Source: Juglans regia
Taxonomy: Eukaryota > Streptophyta > Magnoliopsida > Fagales > Juglandaceae
Length of the DNA: 64,000 nt
Assembly: GCF_001411555.2 (NCBI RefSeq)
Contig: NC_049906.1
Span: forward strand, 1,058,781 to 1,122,780
Direction of reading: 5' to 3'
The stretch's first letter is position 1, and every line of letters starts with the position of its first letter. Position numbers and translations under genes: made by a program. This document shows positions 1 to 13,600 of the stretch, piece after piece. The notes beneath the pieces were generated by a model. That model saw only the letters and a list, made by a program, of their open reading frames with translations, did not search any database and had not been told where the DNA came from.

Positions 1-2009
1 GACATTGAACAGTGGCAAAGCACCAATAGCATGCATATACGACTGGGGATGTTACTGATGTATGGCAGTCTGGCAGAACAATATCAAACCACTGACCAGT
101 GACCACACAACATGTTTGGCATACAGTGTACTTAGATGATTAGATCTATCATCTAGATCTACAACACTACAATGTAACAACTAACAACACTACAATATAT
201 AAAGAGTTAAGATAGAACTAGAATGATTCCTCGAAAATGGTCAGATAAAACTATAAGTAGATAAGAATCATAAGATCAATCAAATCTGCCAAGTTACCAA
301 ATCCCAGACAAATGCTTAGAAACAAGAAATAAACAAGGGTAATCGACTCATAGAGGGACGAATCGGCGAACCAGAGAACCACGAACCATAGAATCATGGA
401 TTCAGTTGGTTGGGAGTCATAAATGCATGCATTTAATGACCCATGTGTCGAGGACCGGCTACAATCTCAGAGGCTGAGATTACAGCCACGGCTCCCCAAA
501 AATACGGTTACCGGCTGTATCTGCTAGGGTTTCTCGTAGTTGCGGACTCGCGAGAAACCCATATCGAGACGACGAGAAACCCATATCACAAGATTCACAA
601 CAGAAGCCCATCGGATTCTTGAATCTTGATGGCTGCAAGCCTTCAAGAATCAAGAATGTAAGCGACGAAGCCGTTGAAGCGTAGAAGGCTAGGGTTTCAC
701 GCTGGCTTTGAGAGGATAAGTGAGGAAGTGTGAAACGGCTGAAGGAGAAATGTGAATCGAGTGCAAGTGGGCAGTGGGCCAGTGGCCAAGTGGGTGGGGC
801 GGCTAGGGTATTGCGATTTGTGATGTTTGATGAATCAACGGCTTAGATTTGGATTTAAAGATCCAAGGGCCTCAAAAACTCCAAATGTTATACGGCCATA
901 CAGGTAGGGGTAGGCTGGTAGCCTCTCTAACATGTAATAGGAGTAGCAAGTAGCACGTTACATGATCATGTAACCCATAAGTTTTTTTTTTTTAACTATT
1001 TTAATATTTAAGTTGTAACAAATGTTATATACTATAAAATTATATATTAGTATATTATTATAAGTTAATATTTAAGTTATAGTACAAAACAATACAATGT
1101 TATAAGTTATAAGTTATATCCTATAAAACTATATTGTAATATTTAAGTTGTAACACATGTTATATACTATTATAATAGTATAACTATAAGTATATAACAT
1201 TGTCTAACTTTATATTTTATCAAACATTATAATTTATTACTCATGATATAATAGTATAGTTCTATTATATATTAATACTATAATACTATTATACTAACAT
1301 GATAAGGAGATGGTGTAATTTGTAATGTTAAAATGTTATATATTATGTAAGATTATACAATTTATACTACTAATAGATTAATAATACTATATAGTTATTA
1401 ATACACTGCTAATATTGATACACCACCATCTGTATATACTAATACTAATATGATATGTTAATATTATCCATCATCATACATAGTAACATATACTAATATC
1501 TTATACTAATACACCATCATATTTCTTTCATATTAATATTAGTATATTACTAATATTAGTATATCATATACCACTATACATTACTAATAGTATATGAATG
1601 TATCATCTTTCTAACACCACCGGTCACCATCTTTCTAACACCAATAATATATTAACATACATATACTAATATACCATTACTAATATCAATAGACAATATA
1701 CCATATTTGAGTTCATACATTTACTAATATGAATATATATATAATATGGACCATATGGTGTAATTTGTAAATTTATAATGTCATATATTTATTGTATGTA
1801 TTCATCATAACTTCTAGTTTTATAAGACTATAAGTTAATATTATAAATTTATATATAGTATATGTAGTGGACTATAAGTCTATAAACTATAATAATAAGT
1901 TAATAACACTAAGTCTACATACTTAATTATGAATATTATAAATTATATACATATCTAAATTTTGGTTATTATGTATAATATATTGTATTATTAATTTTAT
2001 ATGTATAAA
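1..2009. other. non-coding region, no gene recognised
   Basis: No coding region can be supported here. Positions 360-840 are moderately GC-rich and contain several copies of the AGGGTTTCTCG / AAACCCTA type of motif that is common in plant 5' regions, so this could be the promoter and leader of a gene pointing left out of the window; that is only a guess. From about 980 to 2000 the sequence is very AT-rich with simple TACTAATATTA-like iterations and no reading frame. Confidence 0.5.
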
Positions 2010-2220
2010 TATATACGAGTCGAGCTCACGAGTCGAGCCGAGCTTCATACGAGTCTGTTCACGAACATTAATCGAGCCGGTCGAGCTTTATACGAGTTTG
2101 TATCGTTTAATAATCGAGCCTAATTCTATGTTTACGAACGGCCCATTTAATATTCGACTCGAGTCGATTTCGAGTTTAGTCGAGTCGAATTCGAGCTGCC
2201 TGTCGAGTAGCCTGTTCATT
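2010..2220. repeat. GAGTCGAG/TCGAGCC-rich dispersed repeat
   Basis: About 200 bases iterate short GAGTCGAG, TCGAGCCG and ATACGAG motifs in both orientations, ending near the phrase TTTACAGCCCTA. Such TCGAG-rich tracts occur as dispersed repeats in many plant genomes, usually as parts of transposons. I cannot assign the element class. It directly abuts the Copia remnant on its right. Confidence 0.45.
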
Positions 2221-2311
2221 TTACAGCCCTATCCCCAGTCCTATCACTTGTAGATCCTCGATACTATCTCACATTCATCGACAACCATAGCAGAAAGTAT
2301 GGGCTTATTTC

Positions 2312-2614
2312 TTGAAATTTAAATCTCACGTATTAGATGTGTTCAAGAAATGGAAAGTTCAAGTTGAGACAGATATAGACCTGAAGCTGAAATGCTTAAG
2401 GTCTGACAATGGTGGCGAGTACATTGATGGAAGATTTAGAGAGTGCTGCGCAACACATGGAATTAGAATGGAGAAGACAATTCCTGGGATCCCACAACAT
2501 AATAATGTTACAAAGCGCATGAACAAAACCATCAATGAACGTGCCAAGAGTATGAGGCTGCATGCAGGGTTGCTACCTATGTTTTGGGCTGATGCAGTCA
2601 GCACGAAAGTCTAA
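2312..2614 (+). pseudogene. Copia integrase core fragment
   Basis: A 100-codon open stretch reads as the C-terminal half of a retroviral-type integrase core (rve family). It contains the LRSDNGGEY motif with the second catalytic Asp, and downstream PQHNNVTKRMNKTI, matching the usual PQ(Q/H)NG(V/I)AER-N-T block with the catalytic Glu region altered (GVAER-like has become NVTKR). The conserved WADAV phrase near the end is present. The frame is lost on both sides. This is a remnant of the Copia element, not a host gene. Confidence 0.8.
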
Positions 2615-3129
2615 TTGATAAAAAGAGGATAATCAGTTCCATTGGAGTGCAAACTACTTGAAACATTCTAGAGTGGGAAAGATGTGAAACTTTGGTTGTG
2701 TTTATTATGTTCTTGTTAATTCTGCTTCTCGTAGCAAGCTTGATGCCAACTTAAGGAAATGTTATTTCATTGGCTATAGAGATGAGTTATTTGGCTATCA
2801 CTTATTGGATGAGCAAAGCCAAAAAATCATCAGAAGCTAAAAGATTTTTGTACAAAGACAAGTCTAGGACATCAGTAGATGCAGCCTCGTATGAGTTTGA
2901 GTTTGTAGATGACCTGCCAGAGGTCATAATGCATAGCAGAAATGTCAGTGACAGGGTGAAGGGGCCCAACACACCTATTCCCATTATTCCACAGAAAGAA
3001 CTAGAACTGTCCACACTTGCAACTGCAGTTCACTAGTCTACTAGTAGTGAACTACATTCTACTGACTGATGGCAACAAGCCACAGAATTGTGAGGAAACT
3101 TTGCAAGATAAGAACTCGAGCTAGTGGCA

Positions 3130-4003
3130 GTCATCTATGAAAGATGAGATGGATTCTCTATTAGGGAATCAGACTTGGGGGGTGATAGAACTTCAAACAG
3201 GAAAGAAAGTTTTACAAAACAAGTAGGTATACCGAATGAAGACTGAGCACGACAGTAGCAAGAGATACAGAGCCAGACTTGTTGTGAAGGGATTTGAGCA
3301 GAAGTAAGGCATTCACTACTCTGAGATTTTCTCACCATTGGTGAAAATCACTACTATCAAGTTAGTATTGAGAGTGGAAATTGGAGAGGACTTATATCTT
3401 GAGCAGCTAGATGTCAAGACAGCTTTTATTCATAGAGACCTAGAAGAAGACATCAGCATGCACGAGCCTGAGGGATTTACAGTATATGGAAAGAAGAAGA
3501 ACTGGGTTTGCTAACTAAGGAATGGCTTGTATGGTCTTGAACAAGCACCCGTACAGTGGCACAAGGAATTTGACATGAGCTTTTTGTATAGTTCAGGGTA
3601 CTTCAAATGTTAGGCAGATCAATGTTGTTGTATGAGGTATTTTGACGACTCTTGTATCATTTTATTATTATATGTGGATGATATGCTCATTGTAGGACCT
3701 ATCATTGAGAAGATCAATGATTTGAAGAGGCAGTTGTCAAAGTAGTTTGCAATGAAAGATTTGGGATCTGCAAAACAAATCCTTGGCATGAGAATTATCA
3801 GAGATAGTGTCAGAGGTACGTTGAGACTTTTACAGACAGATTATATTGAAAAAGTGCTCAACAAGTTCAATATGGACATGGCACAACCAGTAAGTACAAC
3901 CTTGGAAAGTCACTCGGACTTACCAAGAATCAGTCACCAAAGTCAAAAGAGGAGCATGATCACATGCGTAAGATACCCTACACCTCAGCTATCAATTCCT
4001 TGA
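3130..4003 (+). pseudogene. Copia reverse transcriptase remnant
   Basis: Conceptual translation in shifting frames shows RYRARLVVKGFEQK, FSPLVKITTI, QLDVKTAFIH, LYGLEQAPVQWHKEFD, then LLLYVDDMLIVG with the YVDD polymerase active-site motif at about 3667-3700, then MKDLGSAKQILGMRI. At least five in-frame stops interrupt it. This order is the RVT_2 family typical of Ty1/Copia elements. It continues into an even more decayed RNase H part. Confidence 0.85.
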
Positions 4004-4620
4004 TTTATGCTATGGTCTGTACAAGATTAGATATTGCCCATGCAGTGGGAGTTGTGAGCAGGTATATGAGTAATCCATGAAAATAACACTGGGAGGTTGT
4101 AAAGTGGGTCTTGAGGTATCTCTGGGCTCCTCAGATACATGCCTTTGTTTTATAACCGGAGCTGATCTAAAGCTATAGGGATATGTTGATGTTGACCTAG
4201 TGGTGAAACTGACAGTAGGAAGAGTGCCACAAGTTTTGTATACACTTTGGGTGGTGCTACTGTGTCTTGAGGTTCAAATTTGTAGAAGACAGTAGCACTA
4301 TTTACCACAATGGCTAATTATATTGTTGTGACATAAGCAGCAAAGGACATGATCAGGTTACAAACTTATTGGAGGAATTAGGTAAGAAGAACGAGTATGG
4401 CACTCTTTACAGTGACAATCAGAGTGTCATATTCCTTGTCAAGAATCCAGCGTTCCATTCCAGGACCAAACATATTCTGATCAGGTATAATTTCATTTGG
4501 GCAAATGATACTTAAGAAGATTTGTGAAAGCAAAAACCCTGCTGATATGTTGATAAAGGGTGTTACACTTGAGAAATTGAAGTTGTGTGCATCTTCAATT
4601 GCTCTTCTAACTTGAGTGCA
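4004..4620 (+). pseudogene. Copia RNase H remnant
   Basis: Short recognisable blocks remain: a TRLDIAHAVG-like stretch at about 4019-4055, and YSDNQSVIFLVKNPAFHSRTKHI at about 4410-4475, which contains the conserved DN(Q/K)S-A and RTKHI motifs of Copia RNase H. The frame is broken repeatedly. It lies between the RT remnant and the putative polypurine tract, as expected for the 3' end of Copia pol. Confidence 0.7.
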
Positions 4621-4940
4621 TAGGATATGAGCTGTAGAGGAGGAGGATTCAGTTTTGGAGGTAGGTAGTTGATACTTGTGGTTGTACCGGTCTTAAAGTG
4701 GGAGAATTATTGAGTGTAGAGCCTAGTTTACTCTTGTGGCAGCCCGATTTAATGACTTGACTTGACAAAGATTCGTTACCACTTTTAGGTATATTTGGCA
4801 CTAGTTTTGACATGAGAAGTGACAAACAAAAAGTTCACTCAACATTTGCTCGACATTCCGCTCGAGTGAAGCCCAGATAGAAAGCTCGCTCGATAGTGAG
4901 CTCGAGCAAAGACCAAGCAGAGAGTTCACTTGACAGGTAT

Positions 4941-7119
4941 TTGCATGCATTCGGACTAAATAAAATTCCTTTCATCTCCGTGGATATATGCAAATTGCTG
5001 AACCACGTAAATTTTGTGTTGTGCGTTTGTTTCTCTATTTTTCTTTACTATTCTCGCATTATCGTTTCCCAACAATATATGCATGTACGTATGCAAAATT
5101 ATCATACATGTCGCTGTCATGACATGGATGGATATGATCATGTGTCAACATTAATCCCAACGACACCACATATCTAGAAATTGCGTACATTCATCATTCA
5201 TCATTCTCAATCCTCATTTTCAATTTCATGATCTTTGTAGAAGCTAGTGCCCCTTTAGACGTTGATTTGTTGATAGTAGATAGCCAAATCTAATACCCTT
5301 AACTAGCACATTAGAATTATCCAGGCAAGGATCATCTCTTAAGAACATCATATTCATGGAGATTTTCTGCCTTATTAGCATTCATATATTAGGTAAATTA
5401 TAAGACAAAAATTAGGTACTTGTCCTTAGACTTCTTTATAAATCCGTACGTTTAACTAGTAATGATCTTCGTAGTACTAGACCAGCTAGGTTATGAGATC
5501 GAACCCATTTTGGTGGGTGTGCTTTGAATAAGAATATGATCACTTGATGAAATTACCTAAGTACCCATGTAGTTAGATCTCACGCTTCACCACACAATTA
5601 ATGAAATTGATAAGTCACTTGTTATATGATAATATGATAAATAATCAAATACATAAAGTAATAAAAGTGCTTAAAATCAATTTTGGTTATGAAGAGAAAC
5701 CCTTTGAAAAACTCTTCAAAGGTAAAACTCTACGGGACAACCAAACTTAAAAAAGTCAATCTTATTATTTGAAAATCAATTACAAGTAAATCACAATTAC
5801 AAAAGCTTAGTAATTTGACTCTCTTACTTAACCAGACAAACGACTTGTTTGTCTTCTACCGCAGTAGCAGCCAGAACCTCTGGCGATCTTCAAACTATTA
5901 ACTTTCCTCTTGGAACTCCAATGGTTAAATTTGATCACTTCTACTCTAATACAGAGTAAGTACGCACTCAAAGAGAGAAATGAAAACACTTGAAAATTCT
6001 TCACAAGAATTTTCTCACACTCAAGGTCTTGGATCTCACGTTGATCACCAAGCTCTTTGAAAATTTAACTGATCAAAAGATCCAATCCTCAGCCGAAAAT
6101 CCTCAATTAAATAAGATGCCCAATATTTGATTTGTAGTAGGACTTTACTGATGGAATGAGTTTGGTGGGAATTTGATCTGCAGTAAGACTCTGGTGTTTG
6201 TTGACACCTATCGCTAATTCTTCTCAACAGATATAATTTCCACACAGATCCTTCATAGGATAATTCCAGACTCCTTATTATTTGGATATATACACTCTTG
6301 ATTTATCTAAAACATTATCTGATGATTTCTAGATGTACGACATATGGTTATAAATAAATCAAGGTGATTTACATTCAGCAAACATCAAATAAACTTTATC
6401 CATCTAGTCACTTAGTCTTAGCCAAAATCTTGCATTTACACTTGATAATAAATATTCAAAAAAAAAAAAAAAAATTTGAGCATTATTCTCCACGTTTCGA
6501 TAAACAGACAAGAATTGGATTTGTAACTTTCAACATTTTGTGGTATGTACGTACTGGCATTTTATTTTATTGTTGGACTTCTGTGGGCTTTCTTTTATTG
6601 TTATTAAATGAAGGCTTTTGATGATGTTTGGACTAGCGAAATAATTGGGCTGAGATGGATTAATGTTTGGATGTGCAGTACATGTATTTAAGTTCATATG
6701 TTTGGAGCGATTGATGGTGCAACAGCATTGCAATGTATGCTGGTCATGACGGTTGCAAATAAATTGATGTCCTTGTGCACAAATGTATTTAAGTTTATAA
6801 GCTTTGGAGGAATACTGTAATCTTGTAAGATTGTTTTCTTCATGCAACGGTCTTTCTGTAGTACATTTAAGATCAATAACATGTACAGCAGTGTTAGATG
6901 TATATACAAAATATATTGCATGCAATACATGTTATTGCACTATATATATGCAAATCTAGCTTGTGCCTATTGGAAGTCTTGTAAATTGGCATATATATAT
7001 AGCTAGTTTTATCCTAGAAAATTAGTACTAGTCATGCAATTAGCTAGGGCTTAATGGCAAGATCAATATATAATTAGCATTCGTATGTAAGAAAATTACA
7101 AACAATTTATTTTATATGA
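4941..7119. other. non-coding region
   Basis: No gene, RNA gene or well-bounded transposon is visible in these 2.2 kb. Open stretches here are short, lack plant codon bias and match no family I recognise. A 16-base A-run lies at about 6459-6474. Confidence 0.5.
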
Positions 7120-7901
7120 AAAACCAGTTGCAGAAAATACTTTGCAAATAGTTTAGTAATTTTTTTGCAATTAATCATATTGTCTTGAGACAATTTATTT
7201 CCAATGAGTTTTCTATTTCGTTGGAAATGAACGACACATGACATGCAACGTACGTGTTTATATTTCCATTGCAATTAATAATATTTGCAATGAAATTATT
7301 ATGATCAATATTTCATAAATTTATTTGCAACGATTTTTCAATTTGTTGCAAAAAGAAATTTGCAACAATTTTCCAATTCTTTGCGAAAAGATATTTGCAA
7401 CAATATTTTCAATTCGTTGCATGAAAATATTTACAGCAATTTTTTCGATTTGTTTCGTGAAAATATTTACAATAGTTGAAAAATATATTTGCAAATTCGT
7501 TGGAAATAAAAAGTACTTGCAATGAGAATAGGCTTTGTTGGTAAAAGGCCAACCATTTGCAACAATGCCAACTACATAAATTGTCATTTGCAAAGAATGG
7601 TTGGTTGGAAATAAAAGGTAATTGCTACAAGAACTGATCTCGTTGGTAAATGATCAAGTATTTGCAACGAAAAAGGACTTGACCTATGTGTACGTACAAT
7701 ATTGATGATAATGTATGTATTTGCAACGATGATATTTCGTGGCTAAAAATGGTTGTTTGCAACGAAAAAAGCCATTGTCGAGAAATACTTTTTCTTTAAC
7801 TGCATTTGCACAGCAGGGCAACGAAAAGTGATCGTTGCAATTACTTTTTTGCATCGAGAAATGGATCTTTATTTTTGCAAAAAGTGATTTTTGTTGGGGT
7901 G
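7120..7901. repeat. TTTGCAACGA-motif repeat patch, possible CACTA-derived element
   Basis: The sequence iterates imperfect TTTGCAACGAWTTTTC units, densest at 7320-7460 where they form a short tandem array, and again at 7655-7830. The right margin reads TTTTTGTTGGGGTG at 7888-7901, which resembles a decayed CACTA right terminus (TTGTTGTAGTG in other elements of this window). Arrays of one short motif next to a CACTA end are typical of subterminal repeats. No left terminus could be identified, so the assignment is tentative. Open frames on both strands here are repeat artefacts. Confidence 0.4.
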
Positions 7902-10600
7902 ATGCATTAATTATGTGAGAAGATCTTTATTTTTGGTGATATTTTTTAAGAAAAAAATAATATTTATAATTTTAGGACGTATCTGGATATGCAAGTCATG
8001 TAAACTACTCTTTTTGAAAAAGATGGTTAAATCTAAAATTTATATAAAAAAAAATATTTTTTTAATATTGGATCTCACTTTTCTTTTTAAAGGAATTACG
8101 CAAGTTTGTATCTTTCTTTTATTAATGAATATATATATATATATAATTCTTATCTCTCCAAAAATAAATTTTAATGAGAAGTGAAATTAACCATGGTTTA
8201 AGTTGCTTGGTTTGGTGAAGGATGACCTAAATAGAAGTCAAATAAATTATGATGCAGAGCCTTTTTGCCTCTAACTAAGGTGCAGTACATATCATCATGT
8301 ACTTGTACTTCTGTTTTAGATGCGCGTAGTACTGCAAAAATCAAATATGCTATTTAAGAAACCATGCATGAATGCGACCTTGATCATGTTCTACCCTCAA
8401 TTTCTTCATTCCTTTCTCTTAATTAGCAGCTCTCCATCTTCAACTGCATGCTAATTTTGAATTCCAAAATAATCTCTCAGCTTTTAGTTCGATCGGTGCC
8501 CTAACGTCTGGTGTCTTCCTAAATTTTTATAAAATGCCAATCATCAGAAAAGAAGCAAGTGCATGAGATCGATGAGTAATATTCTTGGGGTCATATATCT
8601 GGATTAAGCGTTTATCTCTCTGCAAGCGGCCTGATGGCTGAAGACTGCCGGCAATTAAACTGATCATTTAACGAAACGTCAAATTTGGGGTGATTACACA
8701 GTTATGTTACTCGATTCTGTTCTTCTAAATTTCTAATTACGATTAAAAGATTCAACTTTCAAGACTCTGATCTCTCTCTCTCTCTGTGCTACTTCTAGCT
8801 ACTTGGTCGCTGTGGAAATGCCCATGATGCAAGGTGTTCCGAAAGATCAGGTACTGGGCATGCTAGCTGGTGTTTTGACATTAGAGACAGCTGGGTCGTA
8901 ATTAAGTTCCTTATCCTCTTCGATCCGGTCCACACATGCATTTTCTTTAATCAATCAGCAGATTTTGTCAAGCTGCGAGGCAATTAATCATGTGCAAGTT
9001 CTTTGATTTTATCTGAGCTATCTGCCAGTCTGCGAGATCCACGATCGATGCTTGTTATTTTATTCCAGGGAATTCCATCAAAGTTTGGACATGATGCTTA
9101 TTATTTGGATCTATATCTTGATCTGCACCCACCATGTGGCTTTTATTAAAATTTTCTTTTGCAAGAACGTGTTCAGCTAGGCTTATCATTTAACTAATCA
9201 ATTAAATATTTTGTTTTTCGTTTTCAAGAAGAGGACCATTAACTAATTAGTTGGCCGAAGCAATAATCAATGGGAAAAAAGAATGAAAAAGATTCCATCT
9301 CTTTCATGGAACACAACAGCTAGCCACAGCGACGAATGAGTTCTTATATATAAAATATTCCGAACAAGCTTCCAAAATTGTGATAAAATAATTGCATTAA
9401 TTTAATTACTTGGGCGCTAGACAATTCGCCACGTGTAATATTAAATCATTATACTTTAGAACTAGTATATGGCTGGACGTATATATAACATAATTCGAAC
9501 CACGTCGTCGATTACGATAATTAAGATCAAATAATCATGGACACATGATATATATCAAATAATGCCATATTAAAAAATTAAACTTGAGAACTACTATAAG
9601 ATAATTTGAATCATGCATACATGACATCATCGATTATATTATATCAGATCGAAAGAATCATGCAGGGCACATAAAACAACTAACATATGTTTATTATATT
9701 CCATCGAACAGTATATCAAGTAACATGCATACATGGACACATTATAAATACATTAGATAAATGGATTTTGAAGTTAAAGTAGTTAACCGAGATCTAGATG
9801 ACAATCTTTCAAGTTTTTATTCAAATTTGAGTTTCTCAAGTTGGAGAGAGCTAGACATATGATCAAGTGAGCCCGGCCACTAGGGATATATATGTAGCAA
9901 TTAATATTAAATGATCAATAAGTATTATATATTGAGCCCACTTTATTAGACTATCTAGGCTATCTCTCGCACGGTACTTGAGGTTCTCAAGCTCTGGTAA
10001 AACCGTAAGAGGGTGAGGAGATTTTCATTCTGATAATGATATTCCATGATTTTCATATGATCGAATATTATTGGGTTCTAAAACCAATCTTTTGGGTCAT
10101 TTTGTTATAACTTTGGAGATTTGGTCAAAGTATTGCGCCCATATACTGATCTAAACAATGGGTAATCATGTGAAACAACAAATGATCTTAATTAAAGAAC
10201 AAATTATCTTGCGAAAGGCATCGTGCGTAATTAATTTGATTTTAATGTGCAAGTGATTATTAAAAATTTTACATGCTATAAGGCTAAACATAACTAATTG
10301 GATTGCTTACTTTGATATTTTATGAGAAACTGTTGGTCCCAAAATCTTAAGGTGAATGTATAGTTTTATTAATTACGTACTTTGCAACTTGCAAGTAATG
10401 AAAACTTGCTGATGCTATTGGCCGGCCATGATCACGAACACGCGCGCCCTAGATTTATTAATATATATAATAGTTTATGAGATATTATTGATCCCATATT
10501 TTAAGGTGGATAATGGATATATGATTTTTTATTTAACTCTAGGTAGGGTGAGTTGCAGATATGGGATACGATCGAGCTTGGGATATGCGCGTCTCTGAAA
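7902..10600. other. intergenic region upstream of the laccase
   Basis: AT-rich sequence with no coding potential; it contains the laccase upstream region. A short CT microsatellite lies at 8769-8786. No transposon boundaries were recognised. Confidence 0.5.
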
Positions 10601-10609
10601 AGTTCATCC

Positions 10610-10617
10610 TATAAATA
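10610..10617 (+). promoter_or_regulatory. probable TATA box of the laccase gene
   Basis: TATAAATA lies 57 bases before the proposed ATG at 10674. Transcription would be expected to start about 30 bases downstream, near 10640-10645, leaving a leader of about 30 bases. This is positional inference from sequence alone. Confidence 0.55.
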
Positions 10618-10673
10618 ATGCTAAATGCCAGCTGAAAGTCGCAGAACAAAGTCTGGTGAGGGGAATTGCAGAT

Positions 10674-13600
10674 ATGGAACTAAGCAAGATAGGCTTGTGC
10701 CTGGGTTTCCTATTCTTCGTGTTCTTGCATGGAGTTCTGGCAGATTGTAGTACTGCTACTCGAAAAGTCCACCGCTACAACTTTAGTGTAAGTAGTGTCC
10801 AATATGATGTTATGTTTTTACGGAATGGAGGAGCATGGCACGGTCTTACCTGAAACTACCATATATATGTATGCGCAGTTTTATGAGAAACAATTAGTTA
10901 TTTTCTATTATACAATATTTGTAGTAGATTCAGTACCTCCCGATCATGGAGTCATGTTCTAATTATGGGCGTGAATAGAGGGTGCGCTTGTTTGTGTGTT
11001 TGTTAATTATATCATGTATTGTGCTCGATCTGCTTGCAGCTGAGGGAGACGAGTTTTACGAGGCTATGTACCACAAAGAGAATGTTGACTGTGAATGGCC
11101 AATGGCCTGGCCCGAAAATCCAAGTTTGCAAAGGGGATACTGCATTTGTCCATGTTCACAATGCCGGCAAATATGGTGTCACTATTCACTGGTAATGACG
11201 TGACTCGCTCTGTCTCTCTCTTCCCTTGGATATTTCTTTTTTCTCAGAAGGCTTTTTCAGTTGGGAAAAGAAATGTCTCGCTTTTACAGTGAAGGAAGCT
11301 TCGGTTTGCATTACGAACGTGAAGGCCGAATGCATTCATGATTCATGTCCAAATTAACTAAAGTTTCAGGAAAACTAAGATAAAACTTGTGTATTAATGT
11401 AGGCACGGAGTGAAGCAGCCAAGAAATCCATGGTCGGATGGTCCTGAGAACGTCACACAGTGCCCTATTCAACCAGGAAAAAGCTTCACTTACGAGGTTA
11501 CATTTTCAGATGAAGAAGGAACAGTTTGGTGGCACGCCCACAGTGACTGGTCCCGGGCCACAGTCCACGGTGCCATTGTCGTCTTACCTTCAAATGGAAC
11601 CACTTACCCTTTCCGCAAACCCGATGCCGAAAAAGTGCTTGTACTCGGTATAAAAATGAATATTGAAGAGATATTAGTAGTGACCTGCATATATATCATA
11701 TTTACACAAAAGAGATCTAACCCCATATAATAATTTGCATCAGATCAAAACTGTTAATGAGAGTCTATTTATCTAATTCTTCCTCTTTTTATATTGTACT
11801 GCAGGGGAATGGTACAATGGAGATCTCAAGGAAATAATTTATAACGCAACTGAAACCGGTGCTGCTCCAGTTGAATCCAATGCCTATACCATCAATGGCC
11901 AACCAGGATTCCCAAATAAGTGCTCCAAGGGTATACCAAAATATATAGCACTTGGGCTAGAATTTATTTCATTATGAAATGAAAGTTTATACTGATAAAT
12001 TAAAACAGGTTTAATTGTTTATATTATATTCTTAATATAATCATGAATCTTCTCGATGCAGAAACAACATATCGTCTGCGCGTTCAACACGGCAAGACAT
12101 ATCTTATCCGTCTGATAAATGCCGTGATGAATGAAGAAATGTTCTTTGGAATCGCAAATCACACACTCAGAGTTGTAGCCCAAGATGGTGCATACATAAA
12201 ACCCATAACCACAAATTACATAATGACAAGTCCAGGACAAACAATGGACATCCTGATCACTGCAAACCAGCCTCCAAGTTATTATTACATAGCTGCGAGT
12301 CCCTTCTTCGATGCCGGTTCTATTGCTACATACGACAGTTCAAACACTTCTGCAATTCTCGAGTATACCGGCATTTTTGCTCCTCCAGCCTCTCCTCCAT
12401 ATCCTTCCCTTCCTAATATACGAGACAGGGCTGCTGCAGATAAGTTCACAAATCGTATAAGGGCATTGGCAAGTCGTGCACACCCTATTAATGTCCCCAA
12501 AAAAATCGACAAAAAATTATTCATGACAGTTAGTCTAAACCAGATACTTTGCCCTGGTGCAACTTGTGGGGGTCCAGATGGTAATAGGCTGTCATCAAGC
12601 CTAAACAACATTAGTTTTGCGACCTCAACCATTGATATACTGCAAGCATATTACAGGTACATACGTACATACATCGCTAATTTTCCACTTTTGTTTAATC
12701 CAATTAAAGAACTACTACATACATAAAAAAATTATACAAAAATAAATTGACAAACTGACGTGATCGGCTTCCCATAATGCATTAGATCTACTTTATATTA
12801 AAAGTAACTTTACATTCTGATCTACTGCGTAAATTCATGTCAATTTATAAATTTACTTCTATATAATTCATTTGTGACTAAAGTATTTTTCTTCTTGAAA
12901 TTACTTTTTGTTTTTTATAATAAGTTAACTTCTTATCACATTCATGAGGCGGCGGCTTTCACACTGACTTGTAAATATAATATTTCTTTTGGAACTAATT
13001 TAGTTTTATAACCTTTACACAGGAGCTTGCCGGGTGTGTTCACCAAAGATTTTCCGGATAGGCCACCATATGTTTTTAACTACACGGGAGATGTAGGTAA
13101 TAACACATTGTATACGTACCAAGGGACAAATGTAACGATGATAAATTACGGGGCAGCAGTGGAAATAGTGTTCCAAGGGACTAATGTTGAGTCTGGAGAG
13201 TTTCATCCAATGCATCTCCATGGTTATAGCTTCTATTCGGTTGGGACAGGTTATGGCAATTACGATGAGACCACTTCGCCAAAAACATACAATTTGAAGG
13301 ACCCACCGGAAGTTAACACCGTTGGTCTTCCTAGGAATGGATGGGTTGCAATTCGATTCATAGCCAATAATCCTGGTACGCATTCATATCTCTCTAGGAC
13401 AAGGATCCCGATCTTCCTTTCACTGGAATTAACGGATCAATAACACTATTTAGTTTAAAATTATTTATTGGACGTTGGTAATAATTAATTTCTACAAGAA
13501 AACTATTTATTTGTGACTAGTTATTTCTAGCGCAAATGATTATTTCTTGTTAAAATGAATATATTTTTATCGCAAATAGTCGTTATCGTCGCATATAATC

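Larger units (their letters stand above)
2240..4940 (+). mobile_element. degenerate Ty1/Copia retrotransposon
   Basis: Fragments of integrase, reverse transcriptase and RNase H appear in Copia order (integrase before RT) on the + strand, broken by many stops and frameshifts. A purine tract with AAGTGGGAGAATTAT at about 4697-4711, followed by TGAGTGTAGAGCC, looks like the polypurine tract and the start of the 3' LTR, which then runs to roughly 4940. No 5' LTR, primer-binding site or gag was recognised, so the copy is truncated on the left. It is old and cannot be autonomous. Confidence 0.8.

Noticed and set aside
7321..7593. Open frames on both strands with repeated IFATIFSIR-type peptides
   Set aside because: Translations of the TTTGCAACGA motif array; no protein family resemblance.
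10656..10673. Upstream extension of the laccase start
   Set aside because: It would begin with GTG; the ATG at 10674 starts directly before the hydrophobic signal peptide and lies at a normal distance from the TATA box.
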